Assembly: GCA_964624235.1 (NCBI GenBank)
Contig: CAZUXY010000083.1
Location: 1-14,229 of the forward strand
Reading direction: 5' to 3'
Origin: CAZUXY01 sp964624235
GTDB taxonomy: Bacteria; Spirochaetota; UBA4802; UBA5368
DNA length: 14,229 nt
In this document: positions 1 through 7,711 of the stretch, in pieces
Layout: every line of letters starts with the position of its first letter
Numbering within the stretch: position 1 is the first letter of the stretch
Notes under the pieces: generated by a model
Seen by the model: the letters and a program-made list of their open reading frames with translations, nothing else
The model's database searches: none
Told to the model about the DNA's origin: nothing
Program-made: the position numbers and the translations under genes

Positions 1-1308
1 CTGGAAGATCACACCAACGGTGCAACAACCTGTCCGGCAGAACCTGCGGAAGGTTTCGGTCCCGAAATCTCTGGTGTCACTGCGGGAATTACGGGTGGGT
101 ACGGTTTATATCCCTGGCTTCATGTCCGTTATAACGGTGAGCTTTTGATTACAGGAGTATCAGAGGATAAAACAGTGGCCCTTTATGCTGGGTCGGTAGA
201 ATACAGTCTACCGGAGGAAAAGAACCCCAAACCACCCAGGCAACGTAGAATTCTCAGAATTCTCGGCGGCTATGGTTCCCCAAAGGAACGGGAAATAATA
301 GGGACCCTCTTGCGAAGCGTGATCGGCCTTCGTCCGGTGAACCCGGATCTTTTCACGAATGGGTTGTCACTATTCAAAGTACCGATACCGGGAGTGCCGG
401 TGGAAAAGATGCTTACTTTATCAGGTACTCCTTCCTTCACCGAACTATGTTCGAATATTTTTATAGTTCAGGCATTCCGAATCTGGTCAAATGTAGCAGG
501 TGTAATAAATGGTGGGGATGTTGAATATGTGCACGATATGAGGGTAGCCGTTCGCCGTTTGAGGACACTCTTGAAATCGATGGGCGCGGTGTTCGGCAGT
601 GAACATACAGAACCGGCGAGAGAGGCGCTGTCATGGCTTGGGGATCTGCTGGGTAAAGTTAGAGACGGTGATGTGTTGTATCTTTCAGCGCTTGACTATC
701 TTGAGAATTCTCAAAAAAGTCATATAGCGAATGATCTGGTTATGAATCAGCTGAGGACGGTCTTCATTCCTCATCGCAGAAGGCTGGTTGCGGCATTGAA
801 ATCCAGCCGGTTCAAGTTAACCATGAACCTGATCGGTGGACTTAATGCGTTTATTTCGGGTATTGCGTATCAACAGGAAGATTCGATTCCCGTCGCCCGG
901 ATGCTGATACGGGAACAGGTGGGAAAAATAGCACAATGGGCAGACATCCCGGTAACAGAGATGACGCCGGAACAGATTCATCGTATCAGGATCGATTTCA
1001 AGCGACTGAGATATCATTGTGAGTTCTTCATGGACCTGTTTGACCGGAGCATGAAAAAAAGCGTTAAGACCATGATTGAGTTTCAGGATTGCCTTGGGGA
1101 CTACAATGACGCCGTTTTCGCATTGGAAACCATTGAAACCATAATCCATACATTCAAAACAAGGAAAAAAAGACCGGTTGAGGTATTCCTGGTCCTGGGC
1201 GGATTCGCGCAATACCAGAGGAGAAAATACGCCAAATCACTTGCGGTTTTTAAACGCGAATGGTGTAACGTGAGAGAAATCCTGGAAAAACTGTCTGCGT
1301 CACTCTGA
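1..1308 (+). CDS. CHAD-domain protein, possibly CYTH-CHAD (5' end missing)
   Basis: The reading frame is open from base 1 to a TGA at 1306-1308 (435 codons), so the gene starts outside the window. A TTG at 145 could be read as a start, but the frame continues upstream of it without a stop. The CHAD domain fills roughly residues 150-430, counted from the window edge. Its first half carries the signature HDMRVAVRRLRTLL near residue 178, and its second half carries IHRIRIDFKRLRYHCEFF and FQDCLGDYNDAVFAL. CHAD domains are all-helical, have conserved His and basic residues, and bind inorganic polyphosphate; many are fused to an N-terminal CYTH triphosphate-tunnel domain. The stretch before CHAD resembles the linker of CYTH-CHAD proteins (GGY followed by a helix, then DLF). 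The first 70 residues are beta-rich and could be the end of a CYTH domain, but I see no intact CYTH motif. CHAD call is firm; the fusion is inferred. Confidence 0.85.
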   Translation: MEDHTNGATTCPAEPAEGFGPEISGVTAGITGGYGLYPWLHVRYNGELLITGVSEDKTVALYAGSVEYSLPEEKNPKPPRQRRILRILGGYGSPKEREIIGTLLRSVIGLRPVNPDLFTNGLSLFKVPIPGVPVEKMLTLSGTPSFTELCSNIFIVQAFRIWSNVAGVINGGDVEYVHDMRVAVRRLRTLLKSMGAVFGSEHTEPAREALSWLGDLLGKVRDGDVLYLSALDYLENSQKSHIANDLVMNQLRTVFIPHRRRLVAALKSSRFKLTMNLIGGLNAFISGIAYQQEDSIPVARMLIREQVGKIAQWADIPVTEMTPEQIHRIRIDFKRLRYHCEFFMDLFDRSMKKSVKTMIEFQDCLGDYNDAVFALETIETIIHTFKTRKKRPVEVFLVLGGFAQYQRRKYAKSLAVFKREWCNVREILEKLSASL

Positions 1309-1530
1309 AGTAGTGCCTTTGATCGAGACTGTTCAACGATCCCTATAACAGCGCTGATTCGAATATTATTAACACACCGGTTTTTACATATTATTCTTAC
1401 ATCCCTATATGGTGCTGAAGTTTTATGAGAATAGTAATATGGACGATTGTTTGTCGGGTTACGATTCGTATGCGGTGTCAACACACAGGCAACAGATGAA
1501 TCAGTAATCCAGTTTTATTAACAGGAAACA

Positions 1531-1552
1531 CAAAAAGGTCCCGACCGGGACC
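1531..1552 (-). terminator. Intrinsic terminator of the FmdB-type gene
   Basis: A perfect 6-bp GC-rich stem is formed by GGTCCC at 1537-1542 and GGGACC at 1547-1552 with a 4-nt loop. On the minus strand it is followed by five T (bases 1536-1532). It lies 13 nt past the stop codon of the zinc-ribbon gene at 1565-1741. There is no U tract on the + strand, so it should act on the minus strand only. It probably does not stop transcripts of the convergent CHAD gene. Confidence 0.85.
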
Positions 1553-1564
1553 CTAATAAGGCTT

Positions 1565-1741
1565 TCAACCACCTCCGGCCGGCGTGCAGGCGGATGATTT
1601 TCTGGAAGAAAACGAAGAAATTTTTCTGCGTGTATTCTCTGAACCACATTCAGGACATCTGGATTTGTCTGCGCTGTTCATATTTCTCAGTTCAGAGTAA
1701 GCGCATCCGCAATCATCGCAATAGTATTCATAAATCGGCAT
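1565..1741 (-). CDS. FmdB-family small zinc-ribbon protein
   Basis: A 58-residue protein that begins MPIYEYYCDDCG, the hallmark N-terminus of the FmdB family of putative regulatory proteins. Two CxxC knuckles (CDDC near residues 8-11 and CPEC near 29-32) would bind one zinc ion. The tail is low in complexity and rich in Ser, Ala and Gly, as is usual in the family. The ATG at 1741 is preferred over an in-frame GTG at 1750. The ATG has AGGTG six bases upstream, and that site overlaps the region just before the GTG. The gene stands alone, with its own promoter (1770-1798) and terminator (1531-1552), and is divergent from serC. FmdB was first named beside formamidase/amidase genes, where it was proposed to be a regulator, but its molecular role is not established. 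Nothing nearby suggests a partner. Confidence 0.88.
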   Translation of the reverse strand: MPIYEYYCDDCGCAYSELRNMNSADKSRCPECGSENTRRKISSFSSRKSSACTPAGGG

Positions 1742-1769
1742 ATCACACACCTATAACTTTTTAGTATTA

Positions 1770-1798
1770 AATATAATAATAAACATCACAATCGTCAA
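1770..1798 (-). promoter_or_regulatory. Sigma70-type promoter of the FmdB-type gene
   Basis: Read on the minus strand, TTGACG (1798-1793) is followed after exactly 17 bp by TATATT (1775-1770). Transcription would start near 1763, leaving a leader of about 20 nt that contains the AGGTG ribosome-binding site. The fit to consensus and the position are both good. It is inferred from sequence only. Confidence 0.7.
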
Positions 1799-1865
1799 TA
1801 TGAGGGATCAGCCTTGTAATGACATATAACAGTGTAATAATTGGCATATCCATATGTAAAATTAG

Positions 1866-1893
1866 TTGACTATTGGGTCCTTGCTCATAATAG
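1866..1893 (+). promoter_or_regulatory. Weak candidate distal promoter for serC
   Basis: TTGACT (1866-1871) is followed after 16 bp by TAATAG (1888-1893). The -35 is good and the -10 is poor. If used, it would give a leader of about 165 nt before serC. No transcript evidence is possible here. Confidence 0.3.
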
Positions 1894-1989
1894 CTGTACA
1901 TATTTTTTGTAATAATCCGCAGCCATTCTTTTGTAAAAAATATACTGGAATGAGTTGCACTGGCGTGTCAGCGAGTCATTCGACTGTTT

Positions 1990-1995
1990 TATAAT
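1990..1995 (+). promoter_or_regulatory. Candidate -10 box proximal to serC
   Basis: A perfect TATAAT at 1990-1995 lies about 70 bases before the serC start codon. The hexamer 17-18 bp upstream (around 1966-1972) is a poor -35, so this would be an activator-dependent or weak promoter, if it is one. It would produce a leader of roughly 60 nt. Confidence 0.4.
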
Positions 1996-2065
1996 TGTGC
2001 GGATGGATTTCGCAATAGAAGCATGACTGGTAATGTATAATTATATTTTTTAAGGAGAGTGCATC

Positions 2066-3148
2066 ATGGCGCGTGTATACAATTTTGCCGCAGGGCCCGC
2101 AACGCTACCAGAAGAAGTATTGAAAAAAGCCGCGAAAGAGCTCGTTGAATACGGCGAGTCCGGTATGTCGGTAATGGAGATGAGCCACCGTTCGTCGGTC
2201 TTTGATGCGATTATCAAGGGTGCGGAATCCGTCTTGCGGGAAATAATGCAGATTCCTGAAAACTATGAAGTTCTCTTTCTGCAGGGCGGGGCCTCCAGCC
2301 AGTTTGCCATGGTTCCATTGAACCTTTTCAGCAAAACCAGGAAGGCGGATTTCATACATACCGGAAACTGGACCAAGAGGGCCATCGCAGAAGCAAAAAG
2401 ATACGGGACCGTCAACCTTATCGCTTCATCCGAAGACAAGAATTTCAGCTATATCCCGAAGTTTGATAAAAGCAGTTTCAGCAAAGACGCTGATTATTTT
2501 TACATCTGTTCAAATAATACGATATACGGTACACGTTACACAAGCTTTCCCGAAACGGGAGACATCCCGCTGATCGCAGACATGTCGTCGAATATTCTTT
2601 CCGAGGTTGTCGATGTAAGCAGGTTCGGGATAATTTTCGCCGGTGCCCAGAAAAATATCGGACCTGCTGGGGTAACGGTGGTTGTGATACGAAAGGACCT
2701 GATCGGCCATGCAATGGATATCACGCCGACCATGTTTAATTATAAGACCCATGCGGAAGAAAAATCACTCTATAATACTCCGCCTACCTATGGTGTGTAT
2801 ATCGCCAAACTGGTCTTCGAGTGGATTAAGGGAAAAGGAGGGGTGCCCTCCATAGAAAAGACCAACAAGGAAAAGGCGAAGATACTTTACGATTATCTTG
2901 ATGAATCAAAGCTTTTTAAAGGCACCGTTGTGAAAGAGGACAGGTCACTCATGAATGTACCCTTTGTGACCGGGGACAAGGACAAAGACTCCAGGTTCAT
3001 AAAAGAAGCGTCACAGAACGGACTGATTGAATTGAAAGGGCACAGGAGTGTAGGAGGAATGCGTGCGAGTATATATAACGCAATGCCTGTCGAAGGTGTC
3101 AAAAAGCTGGTTGAATTCATGAAAAAGTTCGAATCGGAGAATAAATAA
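2066..3148 (+). CDS. serC: Phosphoserine aminotransferase
   Basis: A 360-residue cytoplasmic PLP enzyme, the usual SerC length. It converts 3-phosphohydroxypyruvate and glutamate to O-phosphoserine and 2-oxoglutarate, the second step of the phosphorylated serine pathway; many SerC enzymes also serve pyridoxal phosphate synthesis. The N-terminus YNFAAGPATLPEEVL is diagnostic. GGASSQF (74-80) forms the PLP phosphate cup, the segment around HTGNW (98-102) is conserved, and AGAQKNIGPAG places the Schiff-base lysine at K196. The start ATG has a strong AAGGAG eight bases upstream (2052-2057). The gene for the preceding step, serA, begins only 16 nt after its stop, so the two are almost surely co-transcribed. 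No serB is present in the window. All key residues are intact. Confidence 0.97.
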   Translation: MARVYNFAAGPATLPEEVLKKAAKELVEYGESGMSVMEMSHRSSVFDAIIKGAESVLREIMQIPENYEVLFLQGGASSQFAMVPLNLFSKTRKADFIHTGNWTKRAIAEAKRYGTVNLIASSEDKNFSYIPKFDKSSFSKDADYFYICSNNTIYGTRYTSFPETGDIPLIADMSSNILSEVVDVSRFGIIFAGAQKNIGPAGVTVVVIRKDLIGHAMDITPTMFNYKTHAEEKSLYNTPPTYGVYIAKLVFEWIKGKGGVPSIEKTNKEKAKILYDYLDESKLFKGTVVKEDRSLMNVPFVTGDKDKDSRFIKEASQNGLIELKGHRSVGGMRASIYNAMPVEGVKKLVEFMKKFESENK

Positions 3149-3164
3149 ACAAGGTACAGTGATC

Positions 3165-4328
3165 ATGTATAAAATACAGACCCTCAACAAAATATCGTCC
3201 AGGGGACTCGATCTCATGCCCCATGACAAGTATGAGTACGCCTCTGAAATAGTCAATCCCGACGCTGTTCTTGTACGCAGCCAGGATATGCATTCTCTTG
3301 CATTGTCTGAAAGCATCAAGGCCATCGCAAGGGCAGGTGCAGGGGTAAACAACATCCCAGTTGACAAGTGTACGGAAAAAGGCATCATTGTTTTCAACAC
3401 GCCGGGCGCAAACGCCAATGCGGTCAAAGAACTGGTTTTACTCGGCCTTCTGATGTCATCAAGAAAGGTGTTTCAGGGAATCAACTGGGTGAGGTCCCTC
3501 TCAAAGACCGAAACAAACGTCAAAGATCTGGTTGAAAAAAAGAAATCGGATTATGTAGGTCCTGAAATAAAAGGAAAGAAACTGGGTGTGGTCGGTCTGG
3601 GGGCCATAGGAGTGATGGTGGCTAACGATGCCCTTGCCCTTGGTATGGACGTCTGCGGTTATGATCCCTTCATTTCAATCGAATCAGCATGGGGTCTTTC
3701 ACGCCAGGTCAAAAAATCGATCAGCCTGGACAGCCTTATCGCCGAATCCGATTACATCACCATTCATACTCCACTCAACAGTGAAACCAGGGGTATGATA
3801 AATAAAAACAAGATTTCCTTGATGAAAAAAGGAGTACGGTTATTGAACTTTGCCCGCGGAGAACTTGTCAACAATGATGACATTAAAACCGCGATAGAAA
3901 ACGGAACGATAGCATATTATATAACCGATTTTCCTTCCGAGGATATCATAACACTGGAAAACGTGATTCCCGTTCCGCATCTCGGCGCGTCAACACCGGA
4001 ATCCGAAGAAAACTGCGCGATAATGGCCGTACAACAGTTAATGGATTTTCTTGAATCCGGTAACATTAAAAATTCCGTGAATTTCCCGGATTGCATGCTT
4101 CCCGACCTGGGCAAAAAACGACTGGTGATCGCAAACAGGAACGTTCCGAACATGATAGGTCAGATCACCCCGGTACTTGCTGAACATAAAATAAATATCG
4201 CGGACATGCTGAACAGGAGCAAAGGGAATTACGCCTACAATATCATCGATGTGGACAATGGTACCGATGATTCTGTATTAAAGGAAATTTTGAAAATTGA
4301 AGGAGTCCTGATGGCAAGAATGTTGTAA
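3165..4328 (+). CDS. serA: D-3-phosphoglycerate dehydrogenase, short ACT-domain form
   Basis: A 387-residue NAD-dependent 2-hydroxyacid dehydrogenase that would oxidise 3-phosphoglycerate to 3-phosphohydroxypyruvate, the step before SerC. Substrate-binding segments are at about 1-95 and 280-315. The Rossmann fold has GVVGLGAIG (141-149) and the NAD-ribose Asp at D167 (GYDP). The catalytic set is R231 (NFARGEL), E259 and H272 (PHLGAST). A C-terminal ACT domain (about 319-387) suggests feedback control, probably by serine. It lacks the extra ASB domain of the ~530-residue form and resembles the ~390-residue type. The sequence around E259 (DFPSED) departs from the common DVF-x-x-EP motif. ATG 3165 is chosen because AAGGT (3151-3155) is well spaced to it; a GTG six bases upstream sits too close to that site. 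It follows serC by 16 nt. Confidence 0.93.
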   Translation: MYKIQTLNKISSRGLDLMPHDKYEYASEIVNPDAVLVRSQDMHSLALSESIKAIARAGAGVNNIPVDKCTEKGIIVFNTPGANANAVKELVLLGLLMSSRKVFQGINWVRSLSKTETNVKDLVEKKKSDYVGPEIKGKKLGVVGLGAIGVMVANDALALGMDVCGYDPFISIESAWGLSRQVKKSISLDSLIAESDYITIHTPLNSETRGMINKNKISLMKKGVRLLNFARGELVNNDDIKTAIENGTIAYYITDFPSEDIITLENVIPVPHLGASTPESEENCAIMAVQQLMDFLESGNIKNSVNFPDCMLPDLGKKRLVIANRNVPNMIGQITPVLAEHKINIADMLNRSKGNYAYNIIDVDNGTDDSVLKEILKIEGVLMARML

Positions 4329-4401
4329 GTTTCCCAATAATTCACCATAAGCATCCAGGCAGGGCGGTTTCCAATGTGATAACTTAAAAAGAGGTTATGA
4401 A

Positions 4402-5439
4402 ATGAAAACACGCATAACAAAACTTTTTGGTATAAAATACCCTATAGTACTTCCCGGGATGAGCTGGATATCGACACCTGAACTGGTCGCCGCGGTGAGC
4501 AACGCCGGAGGAATCGGTTATCTGGCCACAGGACCGCTGAGTCCCGAGCAAACCAGGGCCTCAATACGAAGAACCAGGGAACTTACCGATAAACCTTTCG
4601 GAGCAGGGTGTACCCTCTTGATGCCCGGAGCGAAGGAAAACGCCGAAGTAATGCTGGATGAAAAACTGCCCGTTATCAATGTTTCGCTGGGTAAATGCGA
4701 CTGGATTGCGAAAAGGGCGCATGAGTACGGGGGCAAAGTGATTTCCACCGTGGTAACCGAGAAACACGCCGCGGCGGCAGCCAAACAGGGTGCCGATGCG
4801 CTGCAGGTCACCGGACATGAAGCAGCGGCACACGGTGGTATGGTTACTTCACTGGTGCTGATTCCCGCAATAGCGCGCATAGTTGATATTCCCATAGTCG
4901 CGGTGGGGGGATTTGCAGACGGGAAGGGACTGGTCGCAGCCATGGCGCTGGGCGCCGATGCCGTGGGAATGGGAACCAGACTCGCGATTACCAGGGAGAG
5001 CCCGCTGCACGATAATACCAAAAAGGCCCAGATAGAATCAGGAATCGAAGACACCATGTATTCAAAACGTTTTGATGGAATTTTCTGCCGGGTAATGAAA
5101 AGCCCTGCTGCCGAAAAAGCGATTAGAAGCGGAATGAGCCTGCCGCGTGCTGCGGTCACCTCCATGGGCATAGCTAAAGACCTGAACATAAACTGGTTCA
5201 AACTTGCACTGGGCACAATGCTCAGGGGACCTCAGATCATGATACAGCTTGCACATTTCGCTTCCGCATTTGACAAAATAAAACGGGTAACAGAAGATGG
5301 AGACCTGGAACGCGGTGTACAATTGTCGGGGCAGGTACAGGGACTCATCAACGATATTCCGACCGTTGCAGAAATAATACAAAGGATCATCGCTGAAGCG
5401 AAAAATGTCCAGGCGGAATTAAAAAAAACGCTTTCATAA
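4402..5439 (+). CDS. Nitronate monooxygenase / FabK-like FMN enzyme
   Basis: A 345-residue TIM-barrel flavoprotein of the nitronate monooxygenase (2-nitropropane dioxygenase) / enoyl-ACP reductase II superfamily. The N-terminus (MKTRITKLFGIKYPIVLPGM) is typical of both groups. GHEAAAHGG (138-146) carries the family catalytic histidine, H139. The FMN phosphate is bound by VGGFADGKGL (168-177) and GMGTRL (189-194). The C-terminal segment LSGQVQGLINDIPTVAEII resembles the end of FabK. Two functions are therefore possible: oxidation of toxic alkyl nitronates, or NADH-dependent reduction of enoyl-ACP in fatty-acid synthesis. No other fatty-acid gene is nearby to favour FabK. GAGG-type ribosome binding (4391-4394) lies seven bases before the ATG. 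It starts 73 nt after serA with no terminator between them, and an MBL hydrolase follows after 27 nt. Confidence 0.82.
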   Translation: MKTRITKLFGIKYPIVLPGMSWISTPELVAAVSNAGGIGYLATGPLSPEQTRASIRRTRELTDKPFGAGCTLLMPGAKENAEVMLDEKLPVINVSLGKCDWIAKRAHEYGGKVISTVVTEKHAAAAAKQGADALQVTGHEAAAHGGMVTSLVLIPAIARIVDIPIVAVGGFADGKGLVAAMALGADAVGMGTRLAITRESPLHDNTKKAQIESGIEDTMYSKRFDGIFCRVMKSPAAEKAIRSGMSLPRAAVTSMGIAKDLNINWFKLALGTMLRGPQIMIQLAHFASAFDKIKRVTEDGDLERGVQLSGQVQGLINDIPTVAEIIQRIIAEAKNVQAELKKTLS

Positions 5440-5466
5440 CAAAAGAACCGCATTGATTCTGGTTAT

Positions 5467-6348
5467 ATGATACATCCGAGCGCACCAGGGCGGATCAGGA
5501 GCGATTTTTACTGTCTTGGTCCTCCCGGAGTACCTGTTTTTCTTTTAAAATCAGAAATACCGGTGCTTTTTGAAGCCGGAGTCTCTCTACTGTCCTCATA
5601 TTACATTGAACAAACCGCTAAAATCCTAAATGAAGATAACCCGCGGTTACTATTCCTCAGTCATGCGCATTTCGATCACTGTGGCGCGGCCGGATATTTT
5701 AAAAAGCATTATGCCGGTCTTGAAATCGCAGCTTCACAGGCAGCCTCAGATATATTAGCCAGGTCATCAGCCATTGCCCTTATTGAAAAATTAAACAATC
5801 CGTCCGGTGACCCGAAGGGTGCTTTCATCCCGTTCAGGATTGATCGTATACTCAATGACGGCGATACGATCGATGTTTCACATGACCTGCATGTGGATAT
5901 TATCGCAACTCCGGGACATACCAGGGACATGATGTCATTTTATATAAGGGAATTGAGGATATTAATACCATCTGAAGCCGCGGGAGTTGTAACCGAAAAA
6001 GGATACATATTCAGCGAGTTTTTAATCAATTACGAACTGTATATCAATTCGCTGCTTAAGCTGAAAACTTACGATGCAGACATACTTATGCTGGCCCATG
6101 GATTCCATGTTACCGGTCATGCGTGTAAAGAATACCTGAATAATGCGCTCATCCATGCGGAAAGGTTTTATCATACCATTGAAACGCTTATCATGAAATA
6201 CGGTGATGATCTTGAAAGTATTGCAGCAGTCATTAAATCATCGGAATACGATGTAATAAAAGGAGATAAACAGCCGCTCGACGCCTACATGCTGAACCTG
6301 CGTGCAAAAATAAATGCGGTAAAGAAAAGCGGCAGACTTTCAAATTGA
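5467..6348 (+). CDS. Metallo-beta-lactamase fold hydrolase (Asp ligand replaced by Glu)
   Basis: A 293-residue MBL-fold protein without signal peptide. HAHFDH (66-71) gives the metal ligands H66, H68, D70 and H71. TPGHTRD supplies H151 and LAHGFH supplies H211. The bridging aspartate normally found in a GD motif is absent; the equivalent segment reads ILIPSEAAG, so E170 would have to take its place. The last ~70 residues are helical and may cap the active site. The substrate is unknown: hydrolysis of a thioester, lactone or phosphodiester are all possible in this superfamily. The start ATG has only a weak ribosome-binding site, but the gene begins 27 nt after the flavoprotein gene and is probably translated from the same message. 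It is not closely similar to the MBL protein at 6587-7492, whose length and C-terminus differ. Confidence 0.85.
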   Translation: MIHPSAPGRIRSDFYCLGPPGVPVFLLKSEIPVLFEAGVSLLSSYYIEQTAKILNEDNPRLLFLSHAHFDHCGAAGYFKKHYAGLEIAASQAASDILARSSAIALIEKLNNPSGDPKGAFIPFRIDRILNDGDTIDVSHDLHVDIIATPGHTRDMMSFYIRELRILIPSEAAGVVTEKGYIFSEFLINYELYINSLLKLKTYDADILMLAHGFHVTGHACKEYLNNALIHAERFYHTIETLIMKYGDDLESIAAVIKSSEYDVIKGDKQPLDAYMLNLRAKINAVKKSGRLSN

Positions 6349-6504
6349 AGCCATTGTAATGATACCGGTTTTGATCCAACATATTTTGTTATATTAAAAA
6401 TGCGTGATATCTTTATTGTTTAACGGGCAATTATAGAATACAAGGTCGATAATCGGCAGCAAGGAAAATGAATCCCTTCTCCAACCCCCGATGTTATGCA
6501 CATC

Positions 6505-6540
6505 TTTAAACGATAAATACTTTTTTTCTACACGTTTAAA
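6505..6540. repeat. Inverted repeat upstream of the second MBL gene
   Basis: TTTAAACG at 6505-6512 is repeated in reverse complement (CGTTTAAA) at 6533-6540, with 20 nt between the arms, including a run of seven T. It lies in the 238-nt gap (6349-6586) about 47 nt before the MBL start codon. It could be an operator or a leader hairpin. It could also be chance, since the arms contain the self-complementary TTTAAA and the region is AT-rich. Nothing else stands out in this gap. Confidence 0.4.
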
Positions 6541-6586
6541 ACTCTGTCGGGATGCTGACAATTCATAACAAAAGGACACCATTGCC

Positions 6587-7492
6587 ATGATCAGCAGCAT
6601 AAATGAAAATATAAAGGCGGTTTTTACTGAAGAAGGATTTACCAGCGGCAACTGCATGTACGTAAAGGATGATGTGCGATTACTCATAGATACCGGAGCG
6701 GGAAGTATCCTAAATCAAATCGACCTGTCATCCATAGACCTGCTTGTCAATACTCACCATCATCTTGATCATGTAAAAGGCAATGATTGCTGTACTTACG
6801 CAATGATCGCCATGCATGAAAAAGACATAGAATCAATGAGTTTCCCAGAAAAGATATCGGCAACATGGGGCTGGGATAGATTGATGGATGAAGACCTGTA
6901 CAAATGCGCAGGGATTTTCGGAGGACTTCATGAAAGACTCAACCAGAAATGGCGTATAGACGAAACAATTTCAGACGGTCAGGTTTTTAATTGTGGAAAA
7001 ACCAGCGTCAGGGTATTGCACACACCGGGTCACACCGCAGGTCATTGTTCATTTCATTTCCTGGAAGAAAATCTTGTTTTTCTCGGAGACCTTTGCATGA
7101 CCGCGGTCGGACCGTGGTATGGCGATGAAAATTCAGATATCGAAGACTTTATCGTGTCAATAAACAGGATTATCGATATTAAACCATCTAAAGTGATAAC
7201 CGGGCACCGTCAGTGCATACTGCACGAAAATATAAAATCTGAACTGGAGTCGTACCGGGACAGGATTTTTAAAAGAGAGAAACGTATTATTGAATTCCTG
7301 AAAAAAAACACGGCATCTATCAATGAAATCGCTTCACAAAAGCTTATATACCGGGAACATCCTACAGTATTTGTTTTATTCTGGGAAAAGTCCATGGTTA
7401 AAAAGCATCTGGAACTGTGTATGCGCAAAGGGTTGGTGGAGGTTCTGGAAGACGGAATGTATCATGCTGTGGTTCAAAAGGCATGTATATAA
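6587..7492 (+). CDS. LACTB2-like MBL-fold hydrolase
   Basis: A 301-residue protein with a complete set of MBL dinuclear metal ligands: THHHLDH gives H57, H59, D61 and H62, TPGHTAGH gives H149, FLGDLC gives D168 and ITGHRQ gives H207. After the MBL core (about 1-210) comes a basic, helical C-terminal part (about 215-298) that looks like the winged-helix tail of LACTB2/glyoxalase-II-like hydrolases; related proteins are called hydroxyacylglutathione hydrolases or, for LACTB2, an endoribonuclease. The substrate cannot be told from sequence. ATG 6587 has AAAGGA (6571-6576) ten bases upstream. The gene sits in the same orientation as the preceding MBL gene but behind a 238-nt gap, so it may have its own promoter. 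A hairpin at 7618-7649 may end its transcript. Confidence 0.87.
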   Translation: MISSINENIKAVFTEEGFTSGNCMYVKDDVRLLIDTGAGSILNQIDLSSIDLLVNTHHHLDHVKGNDCCTYAMIAMHEKDIESMSFPEKISATWGWDRLMDEDLYKCAGIFGGLHERLNQKWRIDETISDGQVFNCGKTSVRVLHTPGHTAGHCSFHFLEENLVFLGDLCMTAVGPWYGDENSDIEDFIVSINRIIDIKPSKVITGHRQCILHENIKSELESYRDRIFKREKRIIEFLKKNTASINEIASQKLIYREHPTVFVLFWEKSMVKKHLELCMRKGLVEVLEDGMYHAVVQKACI

Positions 7493-7617
7493 TACAAAAA
7501 TAGTATCATGCTCATCCAGAACGAATATGTCTTTTGAAGTATGTTGATTACCGGATTGCCGCTACAGAAAGCCGTTGAATGAACTTCCACTACATATCAG
7601 ACATGATGTACCATAAG

Positions 7618-7649
7618 AAATTTATTCGGTTTTCGATAAATTTGTTTTT
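7618..7649 (+). terminator. AT-rich intrinsic terminator candidate
   Basis: AAATTTAT (7618-7625) pairs perfectly with ATAAATTT (7636-7643). The stem can extend inward by two C-G pairs past a single bulged T, leaving a short loop. The 3' arm is followed by G and TTTTT (7645-7649), then ATTG. It lies 126 nt beyond the stop of the LACTB2-like gene. The U tract on the + strand supports a terminator, but the stem is AT-rich and would be weak. Confidence 0.5.
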
Positions 7650-7705
7650 ATTGATAGTGCCAAAATCTTCCAAGAATTGGTGAAGTAAAATTTATCGTTT
7701 TCGGA

Positions 7706-7711
7706 TATAAT
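7706..7711 (+). promoter_or_regulatory. Candidate -10 box of the HTH-PBP regulator
   Basis: TATAAT lies about 90 nt before the start codon at 7803. No good -35 is found at 16-18 bp; the hexamers at 7682-7688 match poorly, and TTGGTG at 7677-7682 is 23 bp away. It may need an activator or be used weakly. Confidence 0.35.

Larger units (their letters stand above)
1742..2065. other. Divergent intergenic region between fmdB-type gene and serC
   Basis: This AT-rich 324-nt gap separates two divergent genes. It holds the minus-strand promoter at 1770-1798 and one or two candidate + strand promoters for serC (1866-1893 and a TATAAT at 1990-1995). The rest, about 1800-1860 and 1895-1985, shows only short palindromes (for example CATAT-CC-ATATG near 1846-1857). 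I see no small ORF with a ribosome-binding site, no tRNA, and no recognisable riboswitch or T-box leader. Confidence 0.6.

Noticed and set aside
145..1308. Separate gene starting at TTG 145
   Set aside because: The same frame is open without a stop back to base 1 and has no convincing ribosome-binding site at 145, so the gene is treated as truncated by the window edge.
1101..1484. Minus-strand open frame across the end of the CHAD gene
   Set aside because: Largely antisense to a well-supported domain, with no ribosome-binding site or recognisable product.
4518..5216. Long open frame on the minus strand (232 codons)
   Set aside because: It lies wholly antisense to the flavoprotein gene, its translation is low-complexity (Ser/Ala/Pro-rich), and it matches no family. 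It is a shadow of the codon use on the other strand.
6394..6687. Minus-strand open frame in the gap before the LACTB2-like gene
   Set aside because: It overlaps the start of a well-supported gene, has no recognisable motif and no good start signal.
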